From assembly GCA_001460835.1 (NCBI GenBank), contig CYKH01000397.1, positions 44,659-108,658 of the forward strand: a DNA stretch of 64,000 bases, written 5' to 3'. The DNA comes from Bodo saltans. Its lineage: Eukaryota > Euglenozoa > Kinetoplastea > Eubodonida > Bodonidae. Shown one piece after another: positions 1-10,400 of this stretch; positions within the stretch are counted from its first letter, which is position 1, and each line of letters opens with the position of its first letter. The notes beneath the pieces were generated by a model that was given only the letters and a program-made list of their open reading frames with translations, did no database searches and was not told the origin of the DNA. The position numbers and the translations under genes were made by a program.

Positions 1-1
1 A

Positions 2-658
2 AGCGGAGCTGCCATTTCTGGAAGCTTGGCGAAGAGTCTTCGGCGTCGCCTTCCCACGTTGCCGATACCAGCGGGTTCCACTTCCGCCTCGAAATCCGCA
101 GTCCCGCTCATCTCCGATGAGGCGTTGGCAAGATTACGAAATGGTGGTGGTGGTGATGCGGTGGGCGATGGGGCTCCTAGTTCCCCCCGCACCTTGCGAG
201 AACACGAACTTGTGGAGCACATCAATCGCATGAAGGCGTGTCGAATTGCTGGAGAAGCGGAAAAGGAAGCCGAGGCAATGGCATCCGTTCATAAGCTTCT
301 TGATGAGCTAGGCCTCGAGATGGACTTCGAATGCGCCATGGGAGACGATGATGACGGCCTCGAACAACTCAGAAAAGGGGAGCTGGAGCGATTGTTGCTA
401 GAAGAGCGACCGAAATTTCTAGAAGCCTATCGTGATCAAATCCAGACATCGCGTGAACGTGGAGATTCAAGTGACGACGATACCACCGAAAACAAATTCG
501 GAAACAACAAGCTGACAGATGAGGAGCTCATTCGGGAAGTTGCTAGGCTGAAGCAGCGAACGCTCAGGGATATGGCCACAGGGCTTATGGAAGATCCTCA
601 GAAATTCGAATCGCTGCAAATGGACGATTTGGGCGGGGACGAGGAGGGTGTGCTGTAG
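2..658 (+). CDS. 3' end of a hypothetical protein (5' truncated by window edge)
   Basis: The frame is open from the first bases of the window, and the first in-frame methionine lies well inside, so the gene begins upstream. The visible 218 residues are hydrophilic. They begin with a basic stretch (LRRRLP), pass through a glycine run, and are then mostly predicted helix rich in Glu, Lys and Asp, with acidic patches (DDDDGLEQ, DSSDDDTTE). No membrane segment, zinc site or enzyme motif is visible. I do not recognise the family. The stop at 656-658 is followed about 240 bases later by the next coding start. Confidence 0.6.
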   Translation, partial: SGAAISGSLAKSLRRRLPTLPIPAGSTSASKSAVPLISDEALARLRNGGGGDAVGDGAPSSPRTLREHELVEHINRMKACRIAGEAEKEAEAMASVHKLLDELGLEMDFECAMGDDDDGLEQLRKGELERLLLEERPKFLEAYRDQIQTSRERGDSSDDDTTENKFGNNKLTDEELIREVARLKQRTLRDMATGLMEDPQKFESLQMDDLGGDEEGVL

Positions 659-848
659 ACTTCAGCGACTCTGACTCACAATTATTACAGTAGACGATTG
701 TGCAAAAAATGGAAAACGATGCTGAGAAAACGTGTCAACTGCTCTTTGCGCTATTCTTTTTCTTACTTTGACATCAGGAGGTCAATGATCAATCGACGTT
801 TAGTTTCATTTTTTATTGCGACATTACTTATTCTTGGAGCTCGCTGGA

Positions 849-877
849 TATTTCTTTACAATCCTCTTTTTCAACAG
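849..877 (+). promoter_or_regulatory. Candidate trans-splice acceptor for methionine aminopeptidase
   Basis: A pyrimidine-rich tract ends in an AG at 876-877, 18 bases before the ATG at 896. Kinetoplastid mRNAs receive a spliced leader at such sites. The position supports choosing the ATG at 896 over the in-frame non-ATG codons upstream. Confidence 0.5.
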
Positions 878-895
878 TTCGAGGTTGACCGAATT

Positions 896-2032
896 ATGTC
901 TTGCATTTGCGTAGGATGCGGTAAGGAGGGCGCTGCAATGCAGTGCCCCACCTGCAAGAAGCTTGGGCTTCCTCCCTCCTACTTCTGCACCCAGGAGTGC
1001 TTTAAGACGAACTGGGGAAAGCATAAGGGCGTGCACTCTGAGCCGCCCAAGTGCACCATCTCAACGATGAGCGACGTGGATTTGGTTACCTTCAATTTCC
1101 TAGGAACGCTTCGCCCCGGCAAGATCACGCCGCGAAGGCCTGTCCCTAGTCACATTGCTCGCCCAGATTATGCTGATAATGCTGAGGGCCGTAGCAAGTG
1201 TGAAGAAGCGGATCGTGGCAATAAAGTGGTGAAATGGGCAGGCAAAGATCTTGACAAGATCAAGAAGGTATGCCAGTTGTGCCGAGAGGTGTTAGATATT
1301 GCATGTGAGGCTGCCAAGCCTGGTGTCACCACTGATGAAATCGATCGCATTGTCCATGAAGCAACGATTGCACGCAACATGTATCCCAGCCCTCTCAACT
1401 ACTACAACTTTCCCAAGTCTGTGTGCACCTCCATCAACGAAATTATTTGTCACGGTATCCCTGACTCTCGCCCCTTGCAGGAGGGCGATATTGTGAACAT
1501 TGACGTGAGTGGTTACTTTGATGGAGTTCATGGCGATTTGAATGAAATGGTGTTTATTGGCAAGCCGGACGCGGACAGTCTGCGCTTGGTGCACTGCACT
1601 TATGAGTGCCTTGCGGCTGCAATCGCAACGGTTGCTCCAGGAAATCTATACAAGCACTGCGGTGATGTCATTGAAGCCCGTGCCAACAAGTCGAATTGCT
1701 CTGTGGTTCGCACCTACAGTGGTCATGGTGTTGGGGACAAGTTCCACACCAGTCCAACGATTGCGCACTACGCCAACAACAAGTCCCCTGGTATTATGGC
1801 GGAGGGGCACGTGTTTACGATTGAGCCCATGATCAACTTGGGCGTGTGGCAAGATGTCACCTGGCCTGATAATTGGACGAGCTCCACCAAGGATGGAAAG
1901 CGTTCCGCGCAGTTTGAGCACACGATGGTGGTGGTGCCGGGTGGTGTTGAGCTGCTCACGAATTGGGTAGATGGTGTTCCGTTCTACCAGAAGCAGCTCA
2001 AGGCTTGGGGGATTGAGCTCCCAACGGACTAA
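896..2032 (+). CDS. METAP1: Methionine aminopeptidase 1 (cytosolic, type 1b)
   Basis: This enzyme removes the initiator methionine from nascent proteins in the cytosol. The 378-residue length matches eukaryotic MetAP1. The N-terminus (MSCICVGCGKEG) opens a Cys/His-rich zinc-finger region of about 55 residues typical of the family. The five metal ligands of the pita-bread fold are all visible: Asp203 and Asp214 in DVSGYFDGVHGD, His284 in FHTSP, Glu310 in TIEPM and Glu341 in QFEHT. The ATG at 896 is chosen because the zinc finger starts there and a pyrimidine tract with AG at 876-877 precedes it. The frame stays open upstream, but only from a non-ATG codon through an unrelated hydrophobic stretch. 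All catalytic residues are present, so it should be active. Confidence 0.95.
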   Translation: MSCICVGCGKEGAAMQCPTCKKLGLPPSYFCTQECFKTNWGKHKGVHSEPPKCTISTMSDVDLVTFNFLGTLRPGKITPRRPVPSHIARPDYADNAEGRSKCEEADRGNKVVKWAGKDLDKIKKVCQLCREVLDIACEAAKPGVTTDEIDRIVHEATIARNMYPSPLNYYNFPKSVCTSINEIICHGIPDSRPLQEGDIVNIDVSGYFDGVHGDLNEMVFIGKPDADSLRLVHCTYECLAAAIATVAPGNLYKHCGDVIEARANKSNCSVVRTYSGHGVGDKFHTSPTIAHYANNKSPGIMAEGHVFTIEPMINLGVWQDVTWPDNWTSSTKDGKRSAQFEHTMVVVPGGVELLTNWVDGVPFYQKQLKAWGIELPTD

Positions 2033-2235
2033 CGGACTGAGTGATGCAGTCAGTGACACACAAACAACAAGCAAATGTGGAACACTCTCGCTTTATCTGT
2101 CCCCTGAGAAAATAATGATTGATATTCACTGATACACGATGATTTTCTCTGTCTCTCAAACTTGCTTTGATACCAAAGGTTAACATCTAGGCAGTTAGTG
2201 CGGGTGTGTACAGTTCATCGCAAAACCTCAGGGAA

Positions 2236-4704
2236 ATGCAGAGAGAAGTGATCAAATGGGCCCAGTCCCTCGACTTAAGCTTCCCCATCAAGAACCCGAG
2301 GAAGGACATTGCCAACGGATTTTTGGTAGCTGAGATTTTATCCCGTTATGACAAAGATGTGTCCATGCACTCGTATGGTACAGAAGTCGCCATGCAGCAA
2401 CGCCTCAACAACTGGCAGCAGATCCAGAAAGTGTTAGACCGCTTGCAGTGCCAGACCATCACCAAGGAGCTAGTAGAGCAAACCATTCAGCAGAAGGGTT
2501 TGGCGGGGCGTGATTTGTTAGATGAATTGTACATGTTTTTGACGAAGCGGCGCCTAAAGGCTAACACGATGGCGCCCCCTGTCAAAACGCTCCTCGAAGA
2601 GAAGGGGTACTGCCGCCCGACCGCCGCGACGTTGATTCGTGATGCAAACGATGCCACCAAACTTCGCCTACAAAACGCAACAGGACAAACGAACGAAGAC
2701 AAAATCCGTAGCAACAACGAAAATATTGTCAAGCGCCACTCAGTGACCCTGCAGTCGTTGAAGCTGGCTGAGCCTGGTCGATACCAACCGAAAAAGTCGT
2801 ATTCTGCCCTTCAAGAGCAAAAAATTGCAGAAACAGCTCGAGCATCCCTCCAGCGAGAGCGAGCCAAGGTCAGCGCTAAGGAAGTGGAAGTTCGCGCGGT
2901 TGACGACACCATCCTTAGCACCTTTGCCCAGCGTGACCAGCGAGCAAAAGACGAAGCCCTCCGATCTGGATTTGCGCGCGATGAAGATATGTCCACAGCC
3001 CTCTCTCGGGTCCTTCAAAAGACCCTCGGTGCCTTCGGACTCTCGCAGGATTTAGACGACCTGTTCCCCCAGGCTCATGACGGAGAAGAGTATTTCCAGA
3101 AGTTTGTGATGCTGAGGCATCGTATTCCCATCCAGGTGAGAAGTCAATGCTGGGCAGCGACGCATGACGCGTCAAAAAGCATCGCCAAGCATATTGTCTT
3201 GCGCGTGGAAGAAGCCAAGCATCTTATCGTGCAATTGGGCTTTGCGTTTGCCAAAGATACTGCACTTGCGACGCGCCTCACACCGTTAGCTCAAGACGCC
3301 GCCACCGCTGGTATCCGTGATGGCGATGCGGCCGCTGCGCTTTACGACGTAGAACAGGCCTTCGCCTTGCTGATTGCAGTCGGCAATCATCTCGTGACCT
3401 CCTCTCCCGAAGTTGCTGCTCGTGTGTTTGAGAGGTACCTTGTGCCTGCAGTGACTCCGTTGATCCTTCACGGCACTACTGCGGTGGTTGCGTGTGTGGC
3501 AAAGACATTGTCTGCCTTCGTGCACCATCATCACTTGGACGGCGTCCGACGACTCGTGTCAGCGTTGGAGTTGACACTCAGTGGCGAGGGCACGTCATCA
3601 TCATTATCGCGTGACCGTTTCCTCCTTGCCGTTGCTCTGTTGCTTCAGACAATTGATTGTGGGGACTGCCACGGGTTGGATGTCTTGTCGCGGTTCTACG
3701 CCGCAGAGGGTTTTGGCTCCTCTAGTATCGTTTCTCGAGGGGCCGCCCTCGTCTTAGCGACGCAAGCAGTTGAGGCCAATCCTTACGAAGGCAATGTATT
3801 CTTAGCCACTGCGTCGTCATTTGCGCGAGAGCCATCGTGGGAGCTTCGCATCAACGCGTTGGAGTTCTTGCTGGTGCTGCATCGAGCCGTCACGAGAGAG
3901 GAGGCTGCCGGCAGTGGAAATTCTTCGTCTAGACGCCGCAGTGGAGGTGGCGAGGTGGATGAGCAGCAACGTGCTACTCAAACGGAACAGTTAGAACTGC
4001 TGATTGACGAGCTCCCTCAGGTGCGTGCTAGCATTGTAGCTCTACTGCAGTCGTTCAGCAATGCCCGTGCATCACCTGCGCAACGCCTAGCCGCGCTGAT
4101 CACTGCATCACGGTTCTTTGACAATGATGCAGGTTCCCAGGAAGAGCTTGGACCTATTCTCCTCACGATGATCGCTACCGCAGCGACGAGCACCCACGAC
4201 CCCACTCGCTGTCTGCACGGCTCTCGTAGCCAAGACGAACAGCTAGCGGGTGCAGATGGTCTGCAAGGCCGCATTCGTCGCGCGTACCAAACATCAGGAT
4301 TCCAGCAGCATTGGAGCGCTGTGAGCATCGCCCAGGCACTGGGTGTGCAACTTGAGCAAAACGCATTTGCCAATGGCCATCTCTCCACCCTTCAAGTTGT
4401 GCAGATCATTGAAGCACTGCTGCTCGGCGTTGCGCACCTTGGGGAGGACAATGGCGGTGCTGTGTGGGAAGCGTTTGCAATGCAAGTGAAGGAGACGTTA
4501 GTGATTGCGGCATCCAACCCCGGACAATGCATCGGCGTGGCTCAAAGCGACATTCCCGTCTGCACAGAGACAGCGCTCAATGCCATCACCAAGTTGTATG
4601 TTGACCTCTCTGGTGATGTGCAACGCGAAGACTTAGAAACACAGAATTTAGGAGAACTTCATGGTCGGGCTTTGGAGTGGCTGCAAACCTATGAAGGATA
4701 CTAG
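2236..4704 (+). CDS. SPATA4/SPEF1-type calponin-homology (CH) domain protein
   Basis: The N-terminal ~110 residues match the CH-like domain of SPATA4 and SPEF1 flagellar proteins, with the hallmarks WAQSLDLSFPI, a basic RKD, NGFLVAEIL and LNNWQQIQKVL. This family binds axonemal or other microtubules. The first ATG is at 2236; an in-frame GTG at 2206 would add ten residues. AG dinucleotides at 2189-2194 could be the splice acceptor. At 822 residues the protein is far longer than vertebrate SPATA4 (about 300). Residues ~140-280 are charged and helical. The rest is Ala/Leu-rich and helical and could form an armadillo- or HEAT-like solenoid, which is my inference. A flagellar or cytoskeletal role is likely from the family. 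Confidence 0.75.
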   Translation: MQREVIKWAQSLDLSFPIKNPRKDIANGFLVAEILSRYDKDVSMHSYGTEVAMQQRLNNWQQIQKVLDRLQCQTITKELVEQTIQQKGLAGRDLLDELYMFLTKRRLKANTMAPPVKTLLEEKGYCRPTAATLIRDANDATKLRLQNATGQTNEDKIRSNNENIVKRHSVTLQSLKLAEPGRYQPKKSYSALQEQKIAETARASLQRERAKVSAKEVEVRAVDDTILSTFAQRDQRAKDEALRSGFARDEDMSTALSRVLQKTLGAFGLSQDLDDLFPQAHDGEEYFQKFVMLRHRIPIQVRSQCWAATHDASKSIAKHIVLRVEEAKHLIVQLGFAFAKDTALATRLTPLAQDAATAGIRDGDAAAALYDVEQAFALLIAVGNHLVTSSPEVAARVFERYLVPAVTPLILHGTTAVVACVAKTLSAFVHHHHLDGVRRLVSALELTLSGEGTSSSLSRDRFLLAVALLLQTIDCGDCHGLDVLSRFYAAEGFGSSSIVSRGAALVLATQAVEANPYEGNVFLATASSFAREPSWELRINALEFLLVLHRAVTREEAAGSGNSSSRRRSGGGEVDEQQRATQTEQLELLIDELPQVRASIVALLQSFSNARASPAQRLAALITASRFFDNDAGSQEELGPILLTMIATAATSTHDPTRCLHGSRSQDEQLAGADGLQGRIRRAYQTSGFQQHWSAVSIAQALGVQLEQNAFANGHLSTLQVVQIIEALLLGVAHLGEDNGGAVWEAFAMQVKETLVIAASNPGQCIGVAQSDIPVCTETALNAITKLYVDLSGDVQREDLETQNLGELHGRALEWLQTYEGY

Positions 4705-4949
4705 ATGAACGAGAAATGTAAACCAAGGCCTTTGGAAAAGGAAACGTGAACACAGGAACAAAAAACAAACAAACAGCCAAACGCAGCGCCTTTCCCCTGC
4801 TCAGTGTACATGTCATTTATGATGCCCAACAACGATTTTGTGACAATCATTTGCCTTCTTGTCTGTGCGAATGGGGGCAAATCCAATCGTTTTCCTTCTT
4901 CCATCTATTCGAGGTAAGTTCATAATATCAAAGTTCAGTCACTTAGAAT

Positions 4950-7310
4950 ATGAGCAAGTGGATACTTCTCCCGCCCCTGCTGCTTCTGCTGCTGCTCATG
5001 GTGTTGGTGCGTGCCGATGTCACTTGCACAGCAGGTCGGTGGACTCAGATGACTCCGTTAATGGACAGATCCTTCGTACGCACACCCACACCGTTCCCTC
5101 AACAAAGTGCAAGCAGCACGACACCGATCACAAAAGCAACATGGACGCTTGAGGGGACTGATATCGACATAGAGGCGACATCAGTGGAGAACGTCAAGGA
5201 TTGCCGTGCTGCTTTGTCGGCAGTGCGCGGCGCCACAAGTGAAGTGGCGCTCATGAATGAACAAATGTCTTTTGAGAACTGCGTCATTGAATCAGAGACT
5301 CACGCAAATTATGATCCAGAAGCTGCCGCAGCTGCTGCAGCTGAAGCTCTCCAATGGCAATGGCGTGAAGTACGACCTCAACTCCTCCCAGCTGGTAGTG
5401 TGCGCCTTTCCGATGGTGGTCGCATTGATCTACTCTTCCAACTCTTACCTTTAGGACGCGGGTTGGTGTTTCCTGTCACAGGCACCATGACCTTGGTGTG
5501 TCCCCTTCGTCTCACGCTACATCAATTCCAAGGGCACGCTGCGTTCCATATCGACACATTGTTGCCGATCAAGATTCGATCGACTCAAGCAGAAGTGTCA
5601 CTCGTTTCCAGCAAACTGCAATTACCGAACACGATGCTGCACATGAAGCCAAGAGGTGCCCCTGTCGTCACCGTCCCAGCCGATGTGGACGAGAAGCACT
5701 TGAACAAGGAGGGCCTACACCTACGAGTGAGTATTGCCGGTGACATGCTCATAGTGCCACTCAGAAGAGAATGCATCGAAGCCTTAGGTCCAAGTGCTGC
5801 TCGAGTCGCTTGGTCAGAGGAGGAGATGATGGGAGGTGAAGGTGACGACGATATGTACGCATCTTGCATCATTGAGCGCCGTTGGTCGCTGGAGGCTGTC
5901 AAGCGACACGTGGTGGAAGCGTTTACATGTCAACCTCTGCCCTGTTTGAACAGCAATCACTTGTACAATGTGTCGCGTCTAGCAGTGGATGAGAGTGACC
6001 CTTATCAAGCCCTGCCAATGGATGCCAAGACGTTCGGGGGTACTGGTGGGTTTCTTGGCGATGCTGAGCGGTCAACGCGGCAGTTTGCAGAGCAGATGCC
6101 CCCAGCAGCAGCACTCGCCTCTGGTGACGATTCCAAGACGCAGTACATCAGTGAGCTGAAGGCACTCGTGCGTCTTTGGTCGTCATATGAAGCAGAAGGC
6201 ACATCGCTGCTACGAACAAAAGACATCGTCACTCTTAGCGACAATTATGCAGAGCTGCACATCGGCCCTACAGCACTCGCCCAGCGGGGGTTCCTCTTGC
6301 CCAGTGTTCGACATGTGTGCTGGTGGCTGCATCACGTGCGGTCCTCTCGTACGCTCCCATCACTCACGTCAGCGTGCCAAGATCCCTCACAGCGCTCCGC
6401 AATACTGGAGGCATGGCATGAAGCACTATCGTCCAGCGATTTTGGTGATGTGGATCAGTTTGTGCGCGGACTTGGTGTCGCTGCGAAGCAGAAAGTGTTA
6501 TCGGAATCGTCACGATTCTACATTCAGTTTGACTCGTCCAACTTATGGACGATCAAAACAAACGTAACAAGCTCATTGACTGCTGGTGATCCTATTCAGT
6601 TCGCTCCATTTTCAATGGGCGCTCGTTGGATTATTCAATCGACGAATGTGTTGGCACTACCCACGAGGGGTATCGATCTTTCTGATCTCAGAACGCCCCA
6701 TCCGTCGCTGCGCTACCAAATATCGCATCCCCACATCAACCACGGGGATCGTTGGGTGCGGCTTGATGGAGCCTCATTGCTGTCACTGACACTTGACTGC
6801 TTGACAGGACGGAACAACAGCTTCCACTGCCCGCTACGCTTTGGTATCGTTGCAGAGCATCTTCCTTATGGATGGGAGGCGACGTTGGACAGAAGTGTGA
6901 TGGAGCACACCCTCTACTTGGTATGCCCAGAAGAGAATGCCAGCAAACTTTCGAATCCACATTCTACTGCTCTCACATGCGGTGCGCAATACTACGGCAA
7001 GTACGAAGCTCTGTTCGCACACTGGGTCCGTAAGGAATGGATTCACGCAGTGGAAAAGAGTGACGCAAGCACCAAGGTGTTCTCATTTGTTCTCGCGTCA
7101 ATGACCGACGAGGTCTCGAAGGCTTTCGTGGAGTTTGGTCAGCCGCTGTATGTTGTCATCCAACTGCCTCAGCGGTTGGCTGTAGACGACCATAGACACC
7201 CCATTCCTCGAGGTTCCACGGAGGAAGCTGCTGGGACATTTGGCTTTCTTCTACTCCCACATGATGCGCCTAAGGAAGCAGGGAGTCATTCACATTCTGA
7301 TGAGTTGTAG
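4950..7310 (+). CDS. Secretory-pathway protein with SDEL C-terminus, possibly PIG-X/PBN1-like
   Basis: The 786-residue product begins with a classical signal peptide (MSKWILLPP then a Leu run, with probable cleavage near VRADVTC). It ends in SHSDEL, close to a KDEL-type ER retrieval signal. No second hydrophobic segment is obvious, which suggests an ER-lumen protein. Near the C-terminal third, HPSLRYQISHPHINHG followed by a Leu-rich strand and a Cys (SLTLDC) recalls the RYH-P motif of PIG-X/PBN1, the stabilising subunit of GPI mannosyltransferase I. That match is a short pattern only and the protein is much longer than PIG-X, so the assignment is tentative. Several N-glycosylation sequons (for example NVS and NNS) fit a luminal protein. 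Confidence 0.6.
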   Translation: MSKWILLPPLLLLLLLMVLVRADVTCTAGRWTQMTPLMDRSFVRTPTPFPQQSASSTTPITKATWTLEGTDIDIEATSVENVKDCRAALSAVRGATSEVALMNEQMSFENCVIESETHANYDPEAAAAAAAEALQWQWREVRPQLLPAGSVRLSDGGRIDLLFQLLPLGRGLVFPVTGTMTLVCPLRLTLHQFQGHAAFHIDTLLPIKIRSTQAEVSLVSSKLQLPNTMLHMKPRGAPVVTVPADVDEKHLNKEGLHLRVSIAGDMLIVPLRRECIEALGPSAARVAWSEEEMMGGEGDDDMYASCIIERRWSLEAVKRHVVEAFTCQPLPCLNSNHLYNVSRLAVDESDPYQALPMDAKTFGGTGGFLGDAERSTRQFAEQMPPAAALASGDDSKTQYISELKALVRLWSSYEAEGTSLLRTKDIVTLSDNYAELHIGPTALAQRGFLLPSVRHVCWWLHHVRSSRTLPSLTSACQDPSQRSAILEAWHEALSSSDFGDVDQFVRGLGVAAKQKVLSESSRFYIQFDSSNLWTIKTNVTSSLTAGDPIQFAPFSMGARWIIQSTNVLALPTRGIDLSDLRTPHPSLRYQISHPHINHGDRWVRLDGASLLSLTLDCLTGRNNSFHCPLRFGIVAEHLPYGWEATLDRSVMEHTLYLVCPEENASKLSNPHSTALTCGAQYYGKYEALFAHWVRKEWIHAVEKSDASTKVFSFVLASMTDEVSKAFVEFGQPLYVVIQLPQRLAVDDHRHPIPRGSTEEAAGTFGFLLLPHDAPKEAGSHSHSDEL

Positions 7311-7429
7311 CGTGCGCACGTTCGAAGAAAGACGACTTTACTGATTGACGAAGAATAAGAGAAGCAACTCGTGCCATTGTCTCACTTCCCCTTAATTGAT
7401 GCGTATCAAGGTAAGCACTCATCAGTGAT

Positions 7430-10400
7430 ATGTTTTCGCGCACGAGCGGGTTTGGTCAAAGAAAACCAGGTGATCCTGCAACGCCGGCCGTGAGCGGTGT
7501 TGTGATTCCCTTAACGTCCTCATCGACTGGTGTGGTTTCTGCGGAGAGGAACCTTTCCCCTAAGCAGAAAATTGCTGGAGAACGACTAAGAAAGTTTCTT
7601 ACATCCGTAGTGGAAAAAAGAAGCGCAGTCCGCGCACTTCTTTTGTCCGAGAATGCTCCACAACCGCAATGCCCCAACGCCCAAGTTGTGTGGCACGTCA
7701 GGCTGTTGCATTTGGCTCTTCTGAAATCGTGGATCCGCGTGGCCCCCAAGCCTCTCGCCAACATCAACACAAGTGCGACTTCGTGGAGCGCATGTCCAGA
7801 CGGTCTGCTGCTATTGCAAGGCTTATCGAAGTGCTTCAAGAGCCTCCTGCCACTGGAGAAGTCAGTGAAGTCCATGGCGCTCCATGAGACCACGAAACTC
7901 AAAGGTGAGATTTCGAGTAAGGTGGTGTTGCGCCTTTTGATCAAGTTAACGCAGTGTGCAGCCAGCATCATTGCCATGAACCAACGTGGCACTGGAGTGC
8001 CTGCATGTCCACCACTCTTGCTGTGTGCTGTTCAATTTATGTTAGCCGCCAGAGCTGGGCAAGCAGGTGGGGACGCTATCGCAGCAGCGGCTTGTAGCGA
8101 GGAGACCACAATGGATTCCATCTCGGTGATACTGTTCAGTGCTACATCCCATTCGCTCCTACGGGTATCAACTCGCAGCAACGCCTCACCGCTGAGTGCT
8201 CCACAATTGACACGCACGACAGTCTTCGAGCTACTTGGGCAATACATCAAAGCAACTGATGGCGCTAACGCACCGCCCCTCTCCCAGCAAGAAACGCTTA
8301 TCTCAGAGGCAGTGTTTAAAGCTGCATGGAGCGCACTAGATTCCGCCCACCGATCGCAGGTCGCAGCTGGTAGCGCTGCTGTATCTGACGCCGCGGCTGC
8401 GAGCGTTGTGCAGTCGTTCTGTCTTCATTTGCTGCCTAGCCGGGGCAATGCACTGCGAGCTTTCGCCAATGTGGCGGGCGACGATGTGATCACCCTTACT
8501 CGGCGTAATGTCATCGTCGCATGGCTTGGACGGCGGTTTCCGTGCCCAGCGACGCTTCCCACAGCCAACGTGCAGCTCATCATCAAGTTAGTGCTACTAC
8601 AATTGCACTTGCTTGGTAAGCTGCTCAATGTAGTGGAGGATACAGATGGCGGTATTGGATTGGAGTTGCGAAATGTCATCGACGAGTCAACGTTGTGGTG
8701 GTGGGAAGGCATCATGACCGCTTCACCTGCACTGTCATCGTCGACCTCCCCAGCCACCCACGTGCCACTCGTGTCCGATGTTGCTAAGGAATTTTCCAAG
8801 GCAATCGGTAGGGATATGTCTGGATGGTGCGAAGCATTTGCGGCTGCCTGGAAGAATGCAAAGCTTGTGAATATGTTGTGTGTCCCGCCGGAAATTGCGC
8901 CAGGGGCACACCAGAAGAAATCGTCAAGCAAGAAGAGCGAAGGACTTCTTGCAGAGCTGCGTAAGCTCACTGCCGACGATGCTGTCAAAGCAGCAGCTGC
9001 CTGCGCCGCTACAGCGGTTCCTTGGTCTCAGTCGTTGCTGCGGAAGGATCACGACGTGACTGCAGATGTCCTTGAGGTGACCATGACGTCGTTCTTTCTC
9101 ACGTTTCATCCTCCGCTATGGGTGAGAGGGGCCACGTTGCTGGCGCTATCGTGCGTAGATGCGCTGCAACCACTACACATGCTAGCGTACCACGGCCCTA
9201 GAGTCGTGCATCGACTCCTCAGCGCCTGTCTTGTCGATACGTTGGTTCCCACCGCACTGGACATGCTGTACGTCCTTGATCTGAAAGCTTTGCAGCAGTC
9301 CAAGACGACAACGGCTTCGTTTCTCCCGCGTCAATCATCCATGCTAAGCTTTGTCAGCAGCACTGTACGGGCAATGGCGCTGGTCACTAACGGGGTGGTG
9401 GGGTTGCTGATGCAGCTTGCTCACCATTTGTTAATTGTGTCAGGGGATAACGATGTGGAGCGAGCAGGCTGCCCAGTGCCGATGGACCAACTTCACGCGA
9501 TGGTCGACTTGTGCAACGTGTACCTTCTTTCCGTGACGAAACGGTTGCTGTCACCATCGACCGCCCGCGTGACGAGCGGCACACCCGTCACGTCCCTGAC
9601 TGTGCTTCGCAACGAGATCACCGACGGCTGGCTGCGTGAAGACCCGTTTCGGTTGAGGCCTACCATGTCAACATTTGTGCGCGCTTTAATGGATATCTCA
9701 CTGCGGATCCCTCGAATCACTCATTTCAATCCGAACCTTCGCAAGAAAGAACAAGAGGCGCTTTCCGTCCAGCAAGGACACGACGATGAACGCTTTTGGT
9801 ACCTCGATACGGATCTGCAAGATGAATTATTTCCAGGATCGTACCGAGCCGCATCACTCTTAGACAAAAAGTCCTCCTCCTCGAAGAAGCGAACCGATGC
9901 CCTCACATGTGCATGGAATCCGCTGCAGGTTGCTGTGTTGCAAGTGACCCCACATGTTGTGCCCTTTGCGCTCCGTATTGAATACTTCACGCGTCATCTC
10001 GCTGAAGATCGACGCAAATTTGTGGGCACACGCGATAGCAGCAATCTCAAGCTTGGAATGCGCATTCGTCGTGATCATATGCTCGAAGATCTCATCGAGC
10101 AGTTGTCCCTCGTGCGCGCTTCGAATCCAAATTTGGCCGTGGACGGAAAATTCTTACGAGCCAAGTGGCATATTCAGTTGATTGATCGTGCAGGGATGGC
10201 CGAAGCTGGTATTGATGCTGGCGGTGTGTTCAAGGAGTTTATGGAGCGGGTTGTCAAAGAATCTTTCAACCCCAACCTTGGTCTCTTCGTTCCAGTCGAG
10301 CCCGCAGAAGGTGACGATGCCGCGGCAACAACCGCCACTGCAAGTCGTGTTCTTCATCCGAACCCCCACGCTCGCCAAGCGCTGGGAATGGAATCTCACG

